The position numbers and the translations under genes are program-made. From Porphyromonas pasteri (GTDB taxonomy: Bacteria; Bacteroidota; Bacteroidia; Bacteroidales; Porphyromonadaceae): a stretch of 64,000 bases of DNA. Location: the NCBI RefSeq assembly GCF_014647755.1, contig NZ_BMPU01000001.1, positions 310,001-374,000 of the forward strand, written 5' to 3'. How positions within the stretch are numbered: the stretch's first letter is position 1; every line of letters starts with the position of its first letter. A model generated the notes under the pieces. That model ran no database searches. It was not told where the DNA came from and saw only the letters and a list, made by a program, of their open reading frames with translations. Shown here piece by piece: positions 9,114-19,311 of this stretch.

Positions 9114-9827
9114 CTACAGCGCACGAAGCCATCCATCTTCCAGGCGTAGGACAAGGTTGAAGAGGCTTAGGCTCATGCAGTAGGTCACACAGTCTGCGAA
9201 GCCAGCTTGCTCTAGTCGTACGTAGTGGTCGCTACTCTTGATGTACTCCGTGCGAGCATCGAGAGTCGCTGCATGGTCCTTCCACAGGTCGCGTACCATA
9301 CGGGTGGTATCGTCACCTGCAGTAGCTCCCGCTTCTACGGTGAAGGCACCTGCATAGAGCATATCCTCCATAGAGGCCTGTCCCTTCCAGCCTGCAGCGA
9401 GTACGACGACATCACGGCCGGAGCGCTGGCAGTAGTCGATGGTCGCACGCAGGTTGGTCAGTGCCCCGACGAGGATCTCCTCTGCACCATACTCTCGGGC
9501 TATCGTGAGGGCTCGCGTACCATTGGTCGTCGTGAAGACGATCTCACGCCCGCTGACCAAGTCCGTCGTGTACTCTGCGGGATCATTGCCGAGCTGGGCG
9601 AAGTCACAACGTACGACATTGCGCTCGGCCGCGATGAGTGCACCCAGACGCTTACCCGTCTCCTCGGCCTCTTCGGTCGAAGCTACAGGGAGTATTCCCT
9701 TAGCTCCATGGGCAAAGGCTGCGACCATCGTGGTCGAGGCTCGGAAGATGTCCACGATGATGACGATACTATTAGGACGGTGGTAGAGCGGATAGAGCTC
9801 AGGGGAGGGACAGAGATAGACTTGCAT
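9114..9827 (-). CDS. comB: 2-phosphosulfolactate phosphatase family protein (ComB)
   Basis: 237 residues from the ATG at 9827. An in-frame extension to 9872 would be encoded inside a hairpin and is rejected. Family motifs are VDIFRASTT (about 25-33), FTTTNGTRA and GWKGQASMEDML. ComB removes phosphate from 2-phosphosulfolactate in coenzyme M synthesis of methanogens. Bacteroidota have the gene without making coenzyme M, so the real substrate here is unclear. It follows the phosphoglucomutase gene on the same strand, separated by a hairpin (9846-9882). Confidence 0.85.
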   Translation of the reverse strand: MQVYLCPSPELYPLYHRPNSIVIIVDIFRASTTMVAAFAHGAKGILPVASTEEAEETGKRLGALIAAERNVVRCDFAQLGNDPAEYTTDLVSGREIVFTTTNGTRALTIAREYGAEEILVGALTNLRATIDYCQRSGRDVVVLAAGWKGQASMEDMLYAGAFTVEAGATAGDDTTRMVRDLWKDHAATLDARTEYIKSSDHYVRLEQAGFADCVTYCMSLSLFNLVLRLEDGWLRAL

Positions 9828-9845
9828 AGAGGATGATAAAATGAA

Positions 9846-9882
9846 GCTACCTCCCGCGGATGGTTTACCCACGGGAGGTAGC
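9846..9882 (-). terminator. Hairpin between phosphoglucomutase gene and comB
   Basis: GCTACCTCCCG (9846-9856) pairs with CGGGAGGTAGC (9872-9882). On the minus strand it follows the phosphoglucomutase stop and an A/T-rich tail leads into comB, so it may end most transcripts and let some through. Confidence 0.7.
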
Positions 9883-9907
9883 GATATGTATCGAAAGAGG
9901 AGGGGGG

Positions 9908-11659
9908 TTAGATGCCGAGCTCCTGACGGATGACCTGGATCTTCTCGAGGCAGGCGGCTTCAGCAGCGGGGAGATCTTCCTTAGAAGTTACCTTACCACG
10001 TACACCGATGTAGAACTTGATCTTGGGTTCCGTGCCAGAGGGACGGATGGATACCTTCGTCCCGTCAGCTGTCTTGTACTGGAGTACATTGCTGGTCGTA
10101 GGCATGTCGAGCGTGAAGACCTCGCCCTTGTCGAGCCAGAGGCCCTGGAGCTTGGCGTAGTCGAGGACCTCGACGACGGGGCTTCCTGCCAGAGTCTTGA
10201 GAGGATTCTCACGGAAGTTCTTCATCATAGCTTCGATCTCTTCTGCACCGCTCTTACCCTTGCGGACTACACTGACACCCTGGTCCTTGTAGAGACCATA
10301 CTCTACGAAGACCTGCTGGAGGAGCTGGTAGATAGACATGTCACGGTCGGCTGCCCATGCAGCGAGCTCGGCGAACATACAGCAGGCCGATACTGAGCTC
10401 TTGTCACGGATGAAGTCCTCTCGGAGGAAGCCATAGCTCTCTTCACCACCACCGATGTAGTTCAGCTTGCCTTCGTTCTTGCGGATGACGTCTGCGATCC
10501 ACTTAAAGCCCGTGTAGCAGTCGAAGAGTATGACGTTAGACTTCTCTGCGATAGCACGGATGAGCTCTGTGGTTACAATGGTCTTTACGACGTAGTCGGT
10601 AGGCTGGAGGAGGCCAGCGTCGCGACGATTGGCGATGGCGTAGTAGGTCAGGAGGGAGCAAATCTCGTTCCCGTTGATGAGGACGATCTTACCCTCCTCG
10701 TTGCGCACTGCTACCCCGATGCGGTCTGCGTCAGGGTCGGACGCTAAGACGATATCAGCACCAGTCTCCTCGGCACGGCGGATAGCTAGCTCGAGGGCTG
10801 CGGGCTCCTCGGGGTTGGGAGAGTGGACGGTGGGGAAGTTTCCGCTGACGACATCCTGCTCAGGGACGTTGATGATGTTCGTGAAGCCAATAGCACGCAG
10901 TGCTTCAGGGATGATGCGTACACCGGTACCGTGAATAGGCGTGTAGACGATCTTCATGTCGTGGTGGCGTGCGATAGACTCCTTCTGGGGCGCAGAGAGT
11001 GAAGCGACACGCTCAATGAAGCGCTTGTCGAACTCTTCGCCGAGGAAGTGTATGAGCTCGGGGCGAGCTTCGAAGCGGATATCTTCAGCGCGCGTGATCT
11101 TATTGACCTCAATAATTGTGTTGCGGTCATGGGGAGCGAGCATCTGTGCCCCGTCAGACCAATAAGCCTTATAGCCGTTGTATTCCTTGGGGTTGTGCGA
11201 GGCGGTGATCATTACGCCGCTCTGGCAGCCAAGTTCACGAATAGCAAAGGATACCTCGGGCGTAGGACGAAGGCTCTCGAAGAGATAGACCTTGATGCCG
11301 TTAGCAGAGAAGACCTCAGCGGTGATGCGTGCGAAGACATCACTATTATTACGGCAATCATGGCCGATAACTACCGAAATTTCGGGGAGGGAAGCGAAAG
11401 CCTGCTTGAGGTAGTTCGCCAGTCCCTGTGTAGCCGCCCCGACGGTGTAGCGGTTCATGCGGTTGGAGCCTACGCCCATGATCCCACGCAGACCACCCGT
11501 GCCGAACTCTAAGTCCTTATAGAAGGCTTCGACGAGCTCTGTGGTATCTTCTGCATCGAGGAGGCGCTGCACTTCAGCGCGCGTCTGTTCATCGTATCCA
11601 GGTGTCAGCCAGCCTTGGGCCTTGGCACGTACCTGGGCTAAGAAGGTGTCTTGTTCCAT
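9908..11659 (-). CDS. Phosphoglucomutase/phosphomannomutase (PgcA-like alpha-D-phosphohexomutase)
   Basis: 583 residues, the length of the PgcA/PGM2-type enzymes. The phosphoserine loop ITASHNPKEYNGYK has Ser154, the metal loop is DPDADRIG (about 300-310), the sugar loop is GGEESYG, and a C-terminal phosphate-binding RPSGTEPK is present. It interconverts hexose 1- and 6-phosphates, linking sugar catabolism to surface-polysaccharide precursors. A TATCTTTG box lies about 60 bp upstream (11715-11722, minus strand). Confidence 0.94.
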   Translation of the reverse strand: MEQDTFLAQVRAKAQGWLTPGYDEQTRAEVQRLLDAEDTTELVEAFYKDLEFGTGGLRGIMGVGSNRMNRYTVGAATQGLANYLKQAFASLPEISVVIGHDCRNNSDVFARITAEVFSANGIKVYLFESLRPTPEVSFAIRELGCQSGVMITASHNPKEYNGYKAYWSDGAQMLAPHDRNTIIEVNKITRAEDIRFEARPELIHFLGEEFDKRFIERVASLSAPQKESIARHHDMKIVYTPIHGTGVRIIPEALRAIGFTNIINVPEQDVVSGNFPTVHSPNPEEPAALELAIRRAEETGADIVLASDPDADRIGVAVRNEEGKIVLINGNEICSLLTYYAIANRRDAGLLQPTDYVVKTIVTTELIRAIAEKSNVILFDCYTGFKWIADVIRKNEGKLNYIGGGEESYGFLREDFIRDKSSVSACCMFAELAAWAADRDMSIYQLLQQVFVEYGLYKDQGVSVVRKGKSGAEEIEAMMKNFRENPLKTLAGSPVVEVLDYAKLQGLWLDKGEVFTLDMPTTSNVLQYKTADGTKVSIRPSGTEPKIKFYIGVRGKVTSKEDLPAAEAACLEKIQVIRQELGI

Positions 11660-11714
11660 GTGTCCGTTGGATGTATGATGAGAGTTGTATTCTCTAATTG
11701 TGAATAACTACTAA

Positions 11715-11722
11715 CAAAGATA
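11715..11722 (-). promoter_or_regulatory. -7 promoter box for phosphoglucomutase gene
   Basis: Reads TATCTTTG on the minus strand, a match to TAnnTTTG, 56 bp before the start codon. Confidence 0.6.
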
Positions 11723-11740
11723 AGACATTTCTAAGGGAAA

Positions 11741-11789
11741 CACTACGCCCCCACCTGGCGGATGGTCATCCGTAGGTGGGGGCGTAGTG
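11741..11789 (-). terminator. Hairpin terminator after the 11.8-13.0 kb lipoprotein gene
   Basis: A 16-bp perfect stem (CACTACGCCCCCACCT, 11741-11756, with 11774-11789) lies just past the stop codon. The following T-run is weak. Confidence 0.85.
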
Positions 11790-11817
11790 ATATGGTGTTA
11801 GCCTCTTGGGCTATGGC

Positions 11818-12990
11818 TTAGAGGGCAGCACCCGTCCAGCCCTTAGCAGAGAGAGCAGCATTGACAGCCGTGGTGAGAAGTTCGCCCTTAACCTTAAGGG
11901 TGCCACCTGAAGTCTGCAGTCTATTGATCATCTTGACAAGCAGATCTTCGGTAAACTCCATATTCTTCAGCGTGATGCTTTTCACCGTTGAGCGAGCTGC
12001 ACCATTAGCAATATACTGGGCAGCCTGTACAGCAGGGATGTTGTCAAACTCGACAGCGATAGCGCCTGCTTTGCTATCCTTCAGCTTTACACCCGTTGCA
12101 TTGCTGATAGCGAACTTAGAAAGGGTGGCATTGGTGAACGTTACATCCTTTAAGTTAGGCTTGTTGCCGAGGTCTGCATTGAGCTTGATACCAGCGGTAG
12201 GTGCGGTTGCGTAGAGGATTTCCAGCTCCGTGCTCTTAGCGAACGTGAAGTTTGAGAAGAAGGGAGACTGGCAGAAGAACTTCTTCAGCTTAGGCAGATT
12301 GTCGAAGTCGCACTTACCATCCTGCAGGGTTGCAGTACGCATGATGAAATTCTCGATGACGTTGTTAGCGGGAAGCTTGACCTCGCTGATACGAGAGGCC
12401 TTCTCTGGGATAGTGCCAAAGGCATCCGTCATCTCAGGGAAGTTGGCGCCCAGATCCCACGCACCAATTCCGAGGTTCTTCAGCTTGGTCTGCTTGGTGA
12501 GGTCAAGGCTTTCGATTGAGTAGCCAGCGATGAGGAGGGACTCCAGGTCCGTCAGTCCAGAGAGGTCGATTGCCGTTGCAGTGGCCGTAGCAGAAGAGCT
12601 CTTTGATACGAGGATGAGGGTCTTCAAGAGAGGAGAAGACTTAGGAAGGCTGAGGTTTGTGATATCGTCGCTCTGGATCTTGAGCTTCTCTACGTTCCCA
12701 TTGATACCGAGGAGGCCATTGGCGCCGACGGTATACTTCGTCTTGTCAGTAGCGTCCATCGTAGCACCGAGGATCTTAAGACCCGTCTGGGGCTCGATGT
12801 AGACCACAGAACCCGCAGGTACCGTGAGGACAGCCTGAGAGTTCTTGATCGCAGCGACATCCGCAGAGGCGTCAGTTGTGTTGGGGTCGGTAGATACTAC
12901 TGGAGCGGGCTTGGGTTCATCCTTCTTGCGGCAGGATGTCGTCCCGATGAAGAGGCTGGCAAGTGCCAGAAGTGCAAGGGATTTCTTCAT
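11818..12990 (-). CDS. Putative surface lipoprotein with leucine-rich-like repeats
   Basis: 390 residues. MKKSLALLALASLFIGTTSC is a lipoprotein signal with Cys20, followed by a charged, proline-rich linker (RKKDEPKPAPVV) typical of surface-exported Bacteroidota lipoproteins. From about residue 100 there is an irregular series of strand-loop units with spaced leucines (IDLSGLTDLESLLIAGYSIE and similar) reminiscent of degenerate leucine-rich repeats. I recognise no catalytic motif and no specific family. An adhesive or ligand-binding role is inference only. It has its own promoter box and terminator, so it is probably transcribed alone. Confidence 0.8.
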   Translation of the reverse strand: MKKSLALLALASLFIGTTSCRKKDEPKPAPVVSTDPNTTDASADVAAIKNSQAVLTVPAGSVVYIEPQTGLKILGATMDATDKTKYTVGANGLLGINGNVEKLKIQSDDITNLSLPKSSPLLKTLILVSKSSSATATATAIDLSGLTDLESLLIAGYSIESLDLTKQTKLKNLGIGAWDLGANFPEMTDAFGTIPEKASRISEVKLPANNVIENFIMRTATLQDGKCDFDNLPKLKKFFCQSPFFSNFTFAKSTELEILYATAPTAGIKLNADLGNKPNLKDVTFTNATLSKFAISNATGVKLKDSKAGAIAVEFDNIPAVQAAQYIANGAARSTVKSITLKNMEFTEDLLVKMINRLQTSGGTLKVKGELLTTAVNAALSAKGWTGAAL

Positions 12991-13048
12991 TTCTTTATTG
13001 TTTACAAGTGTAAAGCGCGAGGCGCTTGATGTTATCTTTTATCAAATG

Positions 13049-13056
13049 CAAAGATA
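13049..13056 (-). promoter_or_regulatory. -7 promoter box for the lipoprotein gene
   Basis: Minus strand TATCTTTG, 59 bp before the start; a TTG about 19 bp further upstream could be the -33 element. Confidence 0.6.
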
Positions 13057-13372
13057 AATAAAATACTGACTTTGCAATAGCGTTGTCGCAAATCTGCCGC
13101 TCTATAGCTCCATGAGGTATCCCAAGGAAGTGCCGACTTCGTCTCGTGTGAGTTCCTCTCTATACATATATAATGTATATAAGGAGTAGCGAGCGGGTGA
13201 GTAGCGGTTAATTTGTCTTAGTCTTGGAATCCGTAGAAAAGCTTCTTATGATTGGTGATTTTCCAGAAGGGGCATTGGTGATTTTGTCGCTTCGGTGTGA
13301 GGGGCGCTTTAAGGGGCTTACTCCCAGGGGATTGATAGGTAGCAGGCCTGTGCTATGTAGGGCTGGTTTTGC

Positions 13373-13475
13373 GACCAGTACTAGTCTCTGAGTTGACCAG
13401 TACTGGTTGCATATATTGACCAGTGCTAGTTGGTGCAGTGACCAGTACTGGTCCGATTGGCAATCAGTACTGGTT
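13373..13475. repeat. Palindrome array 2: five GACCAGTACTGGTC-type units
   Basis: Units start at 13373, 13395, 13418, 13440 and 13462, spaced 22, 23, 22 and 22 bp. The unit at 13440 is the perfect palindrome. The 23-bp gap shows it is inverted relative to array 1. It ends 234 bp before the mutA promoter box. Confidence 0.92.
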
Positions 13476-13709
13476 TGTTTAGCTCCTCATTAGAGTGATG
13501 AAGGTGAAAAGCCTATAAGTTCCTAGTACTGCGCTCCTCTTAGGCGGAAGATTACCTGCCGGAGGGCGGTAGCACTCGCTCCGTTGGGAAGAGGGTGAGG
13601 AGTCGTGGATGATACGATGCGTCTCCATCGGGTAATATCGCATTCTGCCAGCCTTTTGCACGTCTCTGGAAAACCTTTGGCGAGCCTAGGTCGTTTCACT
13701 GATTTACGT

Positions 13710-13717
13710 TACCTTTG
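13710..13717 (+). promoter_or_regulatory. -7 promoter box for mutAB
   Basis: TACCTTTG, 36 bp before the mutA ATG, matches TAnnTTTG. Confidence 0.7.
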
Positions 13718-13753
13718 CGGATATAAGTAATCAATTCACTAAATTGAACTATT

Positions 13754-15613
13754 ATGGCAACTGACAAAGAACGGTTACTGAGCGAATTCCCTGCCATTAG
13801 CACACAGGAATGGAAGGACAAGATCGTGACCGACCTGAAGGGAGCTGACTTCGAGCGTAAGCTCGTCTGGCGTACCAACGAAGGATTCAACGTCAACCCC
13901 TTCTATCGTCGCGAAGACCTCGAAGGTCTCTCTACCCCCAAAGTGATGCCTGCAGAGTACCCCTATGTCCGCTCCACGCGTATGGACAATGAGTGGCTCA
14001 TCCGTCAGGACATCAATGTAAATGACCCCAAGGAAGCCAATGAAAAGGCACTGGATATCCTCAATAAGGGGATTACCTCGCTGGGCTTCAAGCTTCGTCG
14101 CGATCAGGTCAACAAGGAAACTCTGGCCATCCTGCTCAAGGGCATCATGCCCGAGGCTATCGAGCTGAACTTCTCTTGCTGCATCTCTGTAGCAGCTCAG
14201 CTCGCAGGCGAATTGGCCGCTTATCTCACCGAAGTAGGAGCCGATGTAGCACAGTGCAAGGGCTCGATCAACTTCGATCCCTTCAAGAAGCAGCTCGTCA
14301 AGGGTATTTCTAACCCCCAGTGGGTGGCTATGTGCGCACAGCTCCTCGATGCTGTCCGCCCCCTGCCTCAGTACCGCGTCCTCACGGTCAATGCCCTCAA
14401 CATCAATAACGCCGGTGCCTACATCTACCAGGAGCTGGGCTATGCACTCTCTTGGGGTGCTGAGCTCATCGACAAGCTCACGGAAGCAGGCTACTCCATC
14501 GAAGAACTGACGAGCCGTATCAAGTTCGTCTTCGGCGTAGGGTCCAACTACTTCATGGAGCTGGCTAAGTTCCGTGCTGCACGCTGGCTCTGGGCTGAAA
14601 TCATCGGTGCCTACGGCGATCAGTATAAGGGTGACGCAGCTAAGATCCACATGCACGCTGTCACCTCTACCTGGAATAAGACGATCTACGATGCTCACGT
14701 TAACCTCCTTCGTACACAGACCGAAGCGATGTCAGCGACCTTGGGCGGTGTAGACTCTCTGACGGTACAGCCCTTCGATGTTACCTACCAGGAATCAGAC
14801 AACTTCTCCGAACGTATCGCACGCAACCAGCAGCTCCTCCTCAAGGAAGAGTCTCACTTCGACAAGGTCATCGACCCCGCTGCTGGCTCCTACTATATCG
14901 AGCATCTGACGAACGCCCTCGCAGAGCAGGCTTGGAAGCTCTTCCTCGCTGTAGAAGAAGAGGGTGGCTTCGCTGCTGCTGTCGAAGCTGGTAGCGTACA
15001 GAAGGCGGTCAACGCTAGCAACGCTAAGCGTCACGCTGCTGTCGCTGCTCGTAAGGAAATCTTCCTCGGTACGAACCAGTTCCCCAACTTCACCGAAACG
15101 GCTGCACAGAAGGTCGCTGAGGTCGAAGCAGGTGGTCACAGCTGTGGCTGCGGTACTCCTTCGATCGAAGCTCTGAACTTCGACCGTGGTGCTTCCGAAT
15201 TCGAAGCTCTTCGTCTGGCTACTGAGCGTAGCGGCAAGGAGGTCAAGGTCTTCATGCTTACGATCGGTAACCTCGCGATGCGTCTGGCTCGCTCTCAGTT
15301 CTCCAGTAACTTCTTCGCTTGCGCTGGCTACAAGGTCCTCGACAACCTTGGCTTCGCTACGGTGCAGGAAGGTGTTGACGCTGGTCTCGCAGCTGGTGCC
15401 TCGATCATCGTCCTTTGTTCGAGCGATGATGAGTATGCAGAGTTCGCTCCTGAGGCGTACAAGTATCTCGCAGGTCGCGCTGAGTTCGTCGTAGCAGGTG
15501 CTCCTGCTTGTGCAGACGACCTCAAGGCTGTCGGCATCGAGAACTTCATCAACGTGAAGAGCAACGTCCTCGAAACGCTCCGCCAGTTCAACCAGAAGCT
15601 TGGTATTAACTAA
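13754..15613 (+). CDS. mutA: Methylmalonyl-CoA mutase small (beta) subunit
   Basis: 619 residues, full length for the small subunit. It has the TIM-barrel mutase domain (about 40-450) and a C-terminal flavodoxin-like domain that lacks the DxHxxG cobalamin motif, as expected for the non-catalytic subunit. Paired with MutB, it interconverts succinyl-CoA and (R)-methylmalonyl-CoA, which feeds propionate formation in anaerobic Bacteroidota. Codon use is strongly biased to C- and T-ending codons such as GCT, GTC and CTC, suggesting high expression. mutB follows after 20 bp. Confidence 0.97.
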   Translation: MATDKERLLSEFPAISTQEWKDKIVTDLKGADFERKLVWRTNEGFNVNPFYRREDLEGLSTPKVMPAEYPYVRSTRMDNEWLIRQDINVNDPKEANEKALDILNKGITSLGFKLRRDQVNKETLAILLKGIMPEAIELNFSCCISVAAQLAGELAAYLTEVGADVAQCKGSINFDPFKKQLVKGISNPQWVAMCAQLLDAVRPLPQYRVLTVNALNINNAGAYIYQELGYALSWGAELIDKLTEAGYSIEELTSRIKFVFGVGSNYFMELAKFRAARWLWAEIIGAYGDQYKGDAAKIHMHAVTSTWNKTIYDAHVNLLRTQTEAMSATLGGVDSLTVQPFDVTYQESDNFSERIARNQQLLLKEESHFDKVIDPAAGSYYIEHLTNALAEQAWKLFLAVEEEGGFAAAVEAGSVQKAVNASNAKRHAAVAARKEIFLGTNQFPNFTETAAQKVAEVEAGGHSCGCGTPSIEALNFDRGASEFEALRLATERSGKEVKVFMLTIGNLAMRLARSQFSSNFFACAGYKVLDNLGFATVQEGVDAGLAAGASIIVLCSSDDEYAEFAPEAYKYLAGRAEFVVAGAPACADDLKAVGIENFINVKSNVLETLRQFNQKLGIN

Positions 15614-15633
15614 TCGGTAAGGAGACAGAAGAA

Positions 15634-17787
15634 ATGAAACCACAATTCAAGAACATAGATATTAAGTCTGCAGGCTTTGCCCAGACTTGCCCCGTCGAAT
15701 GGGCTTCGAAGCAGGATAACAGCTCAGTATGGCGTACCGCCGAGCAGATCCTCGTCAAGCCCGTCTACACGGCGCACGACCTCGAAGGGATGGAACATCT
15801 CGACTATGCTTCCGGTATTCCTCCTTACCTACGCGGTCCTTATAGCGGTATGTACGCTATGCGTCCTTGGACGATCCGTCAGTATGCAGGCTTCTCTACG
15901 GCTGAAGAGTCTAACGCCTTCTATCGCCGTAACCTCGCCTCTGGTCAGAAGGGTCTTTCTGTAGCCTTCGACCTCGCTACCCACCGTGGGTACGACGCTG
16001 ATCATCCTCGTGTAGTCGGTGACGTCGGTAAGGCTGGGGTATCGATCTGCTCGCTGGAGGATATGAAGGTGCTCTTCGATGGTATCCCCCTCAACAAGAT
16101 GTCCGTCTCGATGACGATGAATGGTGCCGTACTTCCTGTCATGGCATTCTACATCAACGCAGGTCTCGAGCAGGGTGCTAAGCTTGATGAGATGGCTGGT
16201 ACGATCCAGAACGACATCCTCAAGGAGTTCATGGTGCGTAACACCTACATCTACCCACCCGAATTCTCGATGCGTATCATCGCTGACATCTTCGAGTACA
16301 CGTCGCAGAACATGCCTAAGTTCAACTCGATCTCTATCTCCGGCTACCACATGCAGGAAGCTGGTGCTACGGCAGACATCGAGATGGCTTACACGCTCGC
16401 TGACGGTCTCGAATACCTCAAGGCTGGTATCGCAGCAGGTATCCCTGTAGATAAGTTCGCTCCTCGTCTGTCCTTCTTCTGGGCTATCGGGATGAACCAC
16501 TTCATGGAGATCGCTAAGATGCGTGCTGCACGCTGCCTCTGGGCTAAGATCGTCGGTCAGTTCAACCCTGAGAACCCCAAGAGCCTTGCGCTTCGTACGC
16601 ACAGCCAGACGTCTGGTTGGTCACTCACCGAGCAGGATCCCTTCAACAACGTAGGTCGTACCTGTATCGAAGCTATGGGTGCAGCACTCGGTCACACGCA
16701 GTCGCTCCACACCAATGCTCTTGACGAAGCTATCGCACTGCCTACGGACTTCTCAGCTCGTATCGCTCGTAATACGCAGATCTACATCCAGGAAGAGACC
16801 CTTATCTGTAAGGAGATCGACCCATGGGCAGGTTCGTACTACGTCGAAAGCCTTACGAACGAACTCATGCACAAGGCATGGGAGCACATCAAGGAAGTCG
16901 AAAGCATGGGTGGTATGGCTAAGGCTATCGAAACGGGTCTGCCTAAGATGCGTATCGAAGAAGCTGCTGCTCGTACGCAGGCTCGTATCGACTCTCGTCA
17001 GCAGGTCATCGTCGGTATCAACAAGTATCGCCTCGAGAAGGAAGATCCTATTGATATCCTCGAGATCGACAACACTGCTGTACGCGAGCAGCAGATCTCT
17101 CGCCTCGGCGATCTGCGTAAGGGTCGTGACGAAGCTGCTGTCAAGGCTGCTCTCGAAGCTATCACCCACTGCGTAGAGACGAAGGAAGGTAACCTCCTTG
17201 ATCTCGCTGTCAAGGCTGCTGCTCTCCGTGCTTCTCTCGGTGAAATCTCTGACGCCTGCGAAAAGATCGTAGGTCGCTATAAGGCTATCATTCGTACTAT
17301 CTCAGGCGTGTATTCTTCAGAATCAGGCGAAGATAAGGACTTCATCAAGGCTAAGGCTCTTGCTAAGAAGTTCGCTGAAAAGGAAGGTCGTCAGCCCCGT
17401 ATCATGATCGCTAAGATGGGTCAGGACGGTCACGACCGCGGTGCAAAGGTTGTCGCAACGGGCTACGCAGACTGTGGCTTCGACGTGGATATGGGACCTC
17501 TCTTCCAGACTCCAGAAGAGTCCGCTCGTCAGGCTGTCGAAAACGACGTCCACGTGATGGGCGTCTCTTCACTGGCTGCAGGTCACAAGACGCTGATCCC
17601 TCAGGTCATCGAAGAGCTGAAGAAGCTTGGCCGTCCCGATATCCTCGTCACGGCTGGTGGTGTCATCCCTGCTCAGGACTATGAGTTCCTCTACAACGCA
17701 GGTGTTGCCGCTATCTTCGGTCCTGGTACCCCAGTAGCTTACTCCGCTGCTAAGGTCCTCGAGATCCTCCTCGGTGAAGAAGCCTAA
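15634..17787 (+). CDS. mutB: Methylmalonyl-CoA mutase large (alpha) subunit, B12-binding
   Basis: 717 residues. The barrel domain includes [15 protein letters not shown] and the substrate-binding [12 protein letters not shown]. The C-terminal cobalamin domain has DGHDRG at 598-603, with His600 as the lower axial cobalt ligand, plus the GxVxAxxY-like GGVIPAQDY loop. This is the catalytic adenosylcobalamin subunit. It is co-transcribed with mutA and followed by a strong terminator. cobL at 4.1 kb indicates the organism makes, or completes, its own corrin ring. Confidence 0.98.
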   Translation: MKPQFKNIDIKSAGFAQTCPVEWASKQDNSSVWRTAEQILVKPVYTAHDLEGMEHLDYASGIPPYLRGPYSGMYAMRPWTIRQYAGFSTAEESNAFYRRNLASGQKGLSVAFDLATHRGYDADHPRVVGDVGKAGVSICSLEDMKVLFDGIPLNKMSVSMTMNGAVLPVMAFYINAGLEQGAKLDEMAGTIQNDILKEFMVRNTYIYPPEFSMRIIADIFEYTSQNMPKFNSISISGYHMQEAGATADIEMAYTLADGLEYLKAGIAAGIPVDKFAPRLSFFWAIGMNHFMEIAKMRAARCLWAKIVGQFNPENPKSLALRTHSQTSGWSLTEQDPFNNVGRTCIEAMGAALGHTQSLHTNALDEAIALPTDFSARIARNTQIYIQEETLICKEIDPWAGSYYVESLTNELMHKAWEHIKEVESMGGMAKAIETGLPKMRIEEAAARTQARIDSRQQVIVGINKYRLEKEDPIDILEIDNTAVREQQISRLGDLRKGRDEAAVKAALEAITHCVETKEGNLLDLAVKAAALRASLGEISDACEKIVGRYKAIIRTISGVYSSESGEDKDFIKAKALAKKFAEKEGRQPRIMIAKMGQDGHDRGAKVVATGYADCGFDVDMGPLFQTPEESARQAVENDVHVMGVSSLAAGHKTLIPQVIEELKKLGRPDILVTAGGVIPAQDYEFLYNAGVAAIFGPGTPVAYSAAKVLEILLGEEA

Positions 17788-17831
17788 GCAACTCCAATAA
17801 GGTAGCCCCCGAGGCTACACTACTAAACGGC

Positions 17832-17872
17832 AGAGAGCCCCATCCACCGAAGTGGATGGGGCTCTCTTTTTA
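17832..17872. terminator. Bidirectional terminator between mutB and the DUF417 gene
   Basis: A 16-bp stem (17832-17847 with 17852-17867) closed by a CGAA tetraloop is followed by TTTTTA. It serves the two convergent genes. Confidence 0.92.
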
Positions 17873-17894
17873 GCCTTTATCGAAGGAGGATCGC

Positions 17895-18524
17895 TTACTT
17901 CTTCAGTCGTGCGAGGATCTTACCTGCAGATTCTGAGAGGAGGACCACAGCACCAGCGAGGATCGCAGTATCCTTAATTACGAGGCGACCAGCACCAGAG
18001 AGGAAGGGGAAGCCATTGGCCCATTCGCCAGCAGCTAAGGCTTCGGGCGAAGCGTGTACCCATGTTTCGGGCGTGGTGATGAGGAAGCTCAGCGTCCCAA
18101 GGGTCATGATGATGCAGAGGACTTCACCGATGATGCCGAGGTAGGGCGAGAAGAGTCCGAGGAAGACGAGGATACCGATCGTCATGATCAGGATACCAAG
18201 GCCGTGAGAGAAGAGGTAGGTACGGTTCTCTACATGCCAATCGTGCTTAGCCTGATCATACTTACCCTCAGGCACCTTATTGAGGGTGTATTCCTTTACG
18301 GTCTTGCCTTCGTCGTTGGTCACCTTGTTATTGGCGTCCTTGAGGAAGAAGCTCATCAGCGGGCTATTTGCCACGAAGGGGATGATCCCATTGGCTTCGT
18401 AGTTAGCGAACTTCAGGCCACCGATCCATACGAAGATGATGAGGATGGCCACACGGATCAGTTTGCGTCCGAGGCCCCCGAGGTTGCTCGCGCACTCCAA
18501 GAAGGAGATGAATGCCTTTTGCAT
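17895..18524 (-). CDS. DUF417 (YkgB/RclC-like) inner-membrane protein
   Basis: 209 residues from the ATG at 18524; the frame opens further upstream but only from there does it start MQKAFISFLECASNLGG as family members do. Four hydrophobic segments are visible (about 22-38, 110-130, 133-155, 185-200). The typical WIGGLKFANYEANGIIPFVANSPLMSF block (split as WIGGLKFANYEANG and IIPFVANSPLMSF) and KDTAILAGAVVLLSES mark the family. The E. coli relative RclC belongs to the reactive-chlorine response; the molecular activity is unknown. No redox regulator is adjacent. Confidence 0.85.
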   Translation of the reverse strand: MQKAFISFLECASNLGGLGRKLIRVAILIIFVWIGGLKFANYEANGIIPFVANSPLMSFFLKDANNKVTNDEGKTVKEYTLNKVPEGKYDQAKHDWHVENRTYLFSHGLGILIMTIGILVFLGLFSPYLGIIGEVLCIIMTLGTLSFLITTPETWVHASPEALAAGEWANGFPFLSGAGRLVIKDTAILAGAVVLLSESAGKILARLKK

Positions 18525-18720
18525 TTTGTTTGAGTTGTTTGTTAGGTTGTTGTTAAATGAATTGTCTGACTTACAAACCTGATGCTTCTTGGGAAAGTTC
18601 ATGCAGTGCAAGTTCGTGGCTGCTGAGAAGGCTTGGTTTTGGGGCGAAAGTACTATCCGTTTTACTCGCATATGGCCCTATTGACACCGCAGCTTGCCGT
18701 TTTGTTTATCACAAATCTAT

Positions 18721-18728
18721 TACATTTG
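18721..18728 (+). promoter_or_regulatory. Possible -7 box for the HXXEE-domain gene
   Basis: TACATTTG fits TAnnTTTG. It lies inside the longest open frame, which argues that translation starts downstream of it (18745-18781). Confidence 0.45.
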
Positions 18729-18780
18729 GTTGAGTAAGTCGCCTATGATGAGGCCAATTATCTATAGGATGGAATTAGCT

Positions 18781-19311
18781 ATGAGTAATTTAGATCTGAC
18801 GATGTTAGTTCTCCCGCTGGTATTCATGGTGCATGAATACGAGGAGATCATCATGTTTGAGCCTTGGTTACGCTCCAATAGAGAGGAGCTGAGAAGGCGT
18901 TTCCCCCGATTTGCGCAGTTCTTTGAGAGGAGCGGGTACTTTGATTATTCTACCTCTACATTTGCGATTGGTACGGCTCATGAATTTCTTCTGGTCGCAG
19001 TCATCTCTACTTTGGCCGTATGGCAGGGCGTATATGCATGGTGGTTTGCTGCGTTTTCCGCACACTTTGTACATCTTATCATACACTTTATCCAGTGGAT
19101 CGTGTATCGGAAGTATGTCCCTGTCATCGTGAGTACTATCTTAAGCCTTCCTTATTGCCTCTATGCTTTGAGCGAATTTATTCACGCCTCGCTCCTATCA
19201 CCCTCGCAAATATGCTTGTGGGGACTTATCGGCATTGTAGGTATGGTGCTGAGTGTGTGCTCTGCATTTTTTATTATGGCCAAGGTCCACCGCACTTCCT
19301 CACGAATGTAA
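18781..19311 (+). CDS. HXXEE-domain integral membrane protein
   Basis: 176 residues from the chosen ATG at 18781; starts at 18745, 18748 and 18769 are also possible, whereas the frame's first ATG (18694) precedes the likely promoter. VHEYEE near residue 16 is the HxxEE signature in the first membrane helix, and further His residues lie in later helices (TAHEF, HFVHLIIHFIQW), suggesting metal binding within the membrane. The family has no established function. Base composition is clearly more A+T-rich than the neighbours, hinting at separate ancestry. A 22-bp repeat array begins at its stop codon. Confidence 0.75.
   Translation: MSNLDLTMLVLPLVFMVHEYEEIIMFEPWLRSNREELRRRFPRFAQFFERSGYFDYSTSTFAIGTAHEFLLVAVISTLAVWQGVYAWWFAAFSAHFVHLIIHFIQWIVYRKYVPVIVSTILSLPYCLYALSEFIHASLLSPSQICLWGLIGIVGMVLSVCSAFFIMAKVHRTSSRM

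Larger units (their letters stand above)
13057..13753. other. Intergenic region between divergent lipoprotein gene and mutA
   Basis: About 700 bp with no credible gene; a 60-codon frame at 13479-13661 has no family look. It holds palindrome array 2 and the mutA promoter box. The first 300 bp show no structure that I can identify. Confidence 0.65.

Noticed and set aside
13479-13661. 60-codon minus-strand frame near array 2
   Set aside because: No domain, no promoter box and no supporting context.
13775-15643. Long open frames antisense to mutA
   Set aside because: They mirror the biased codon use of mutA, and no family resemblance is visible.
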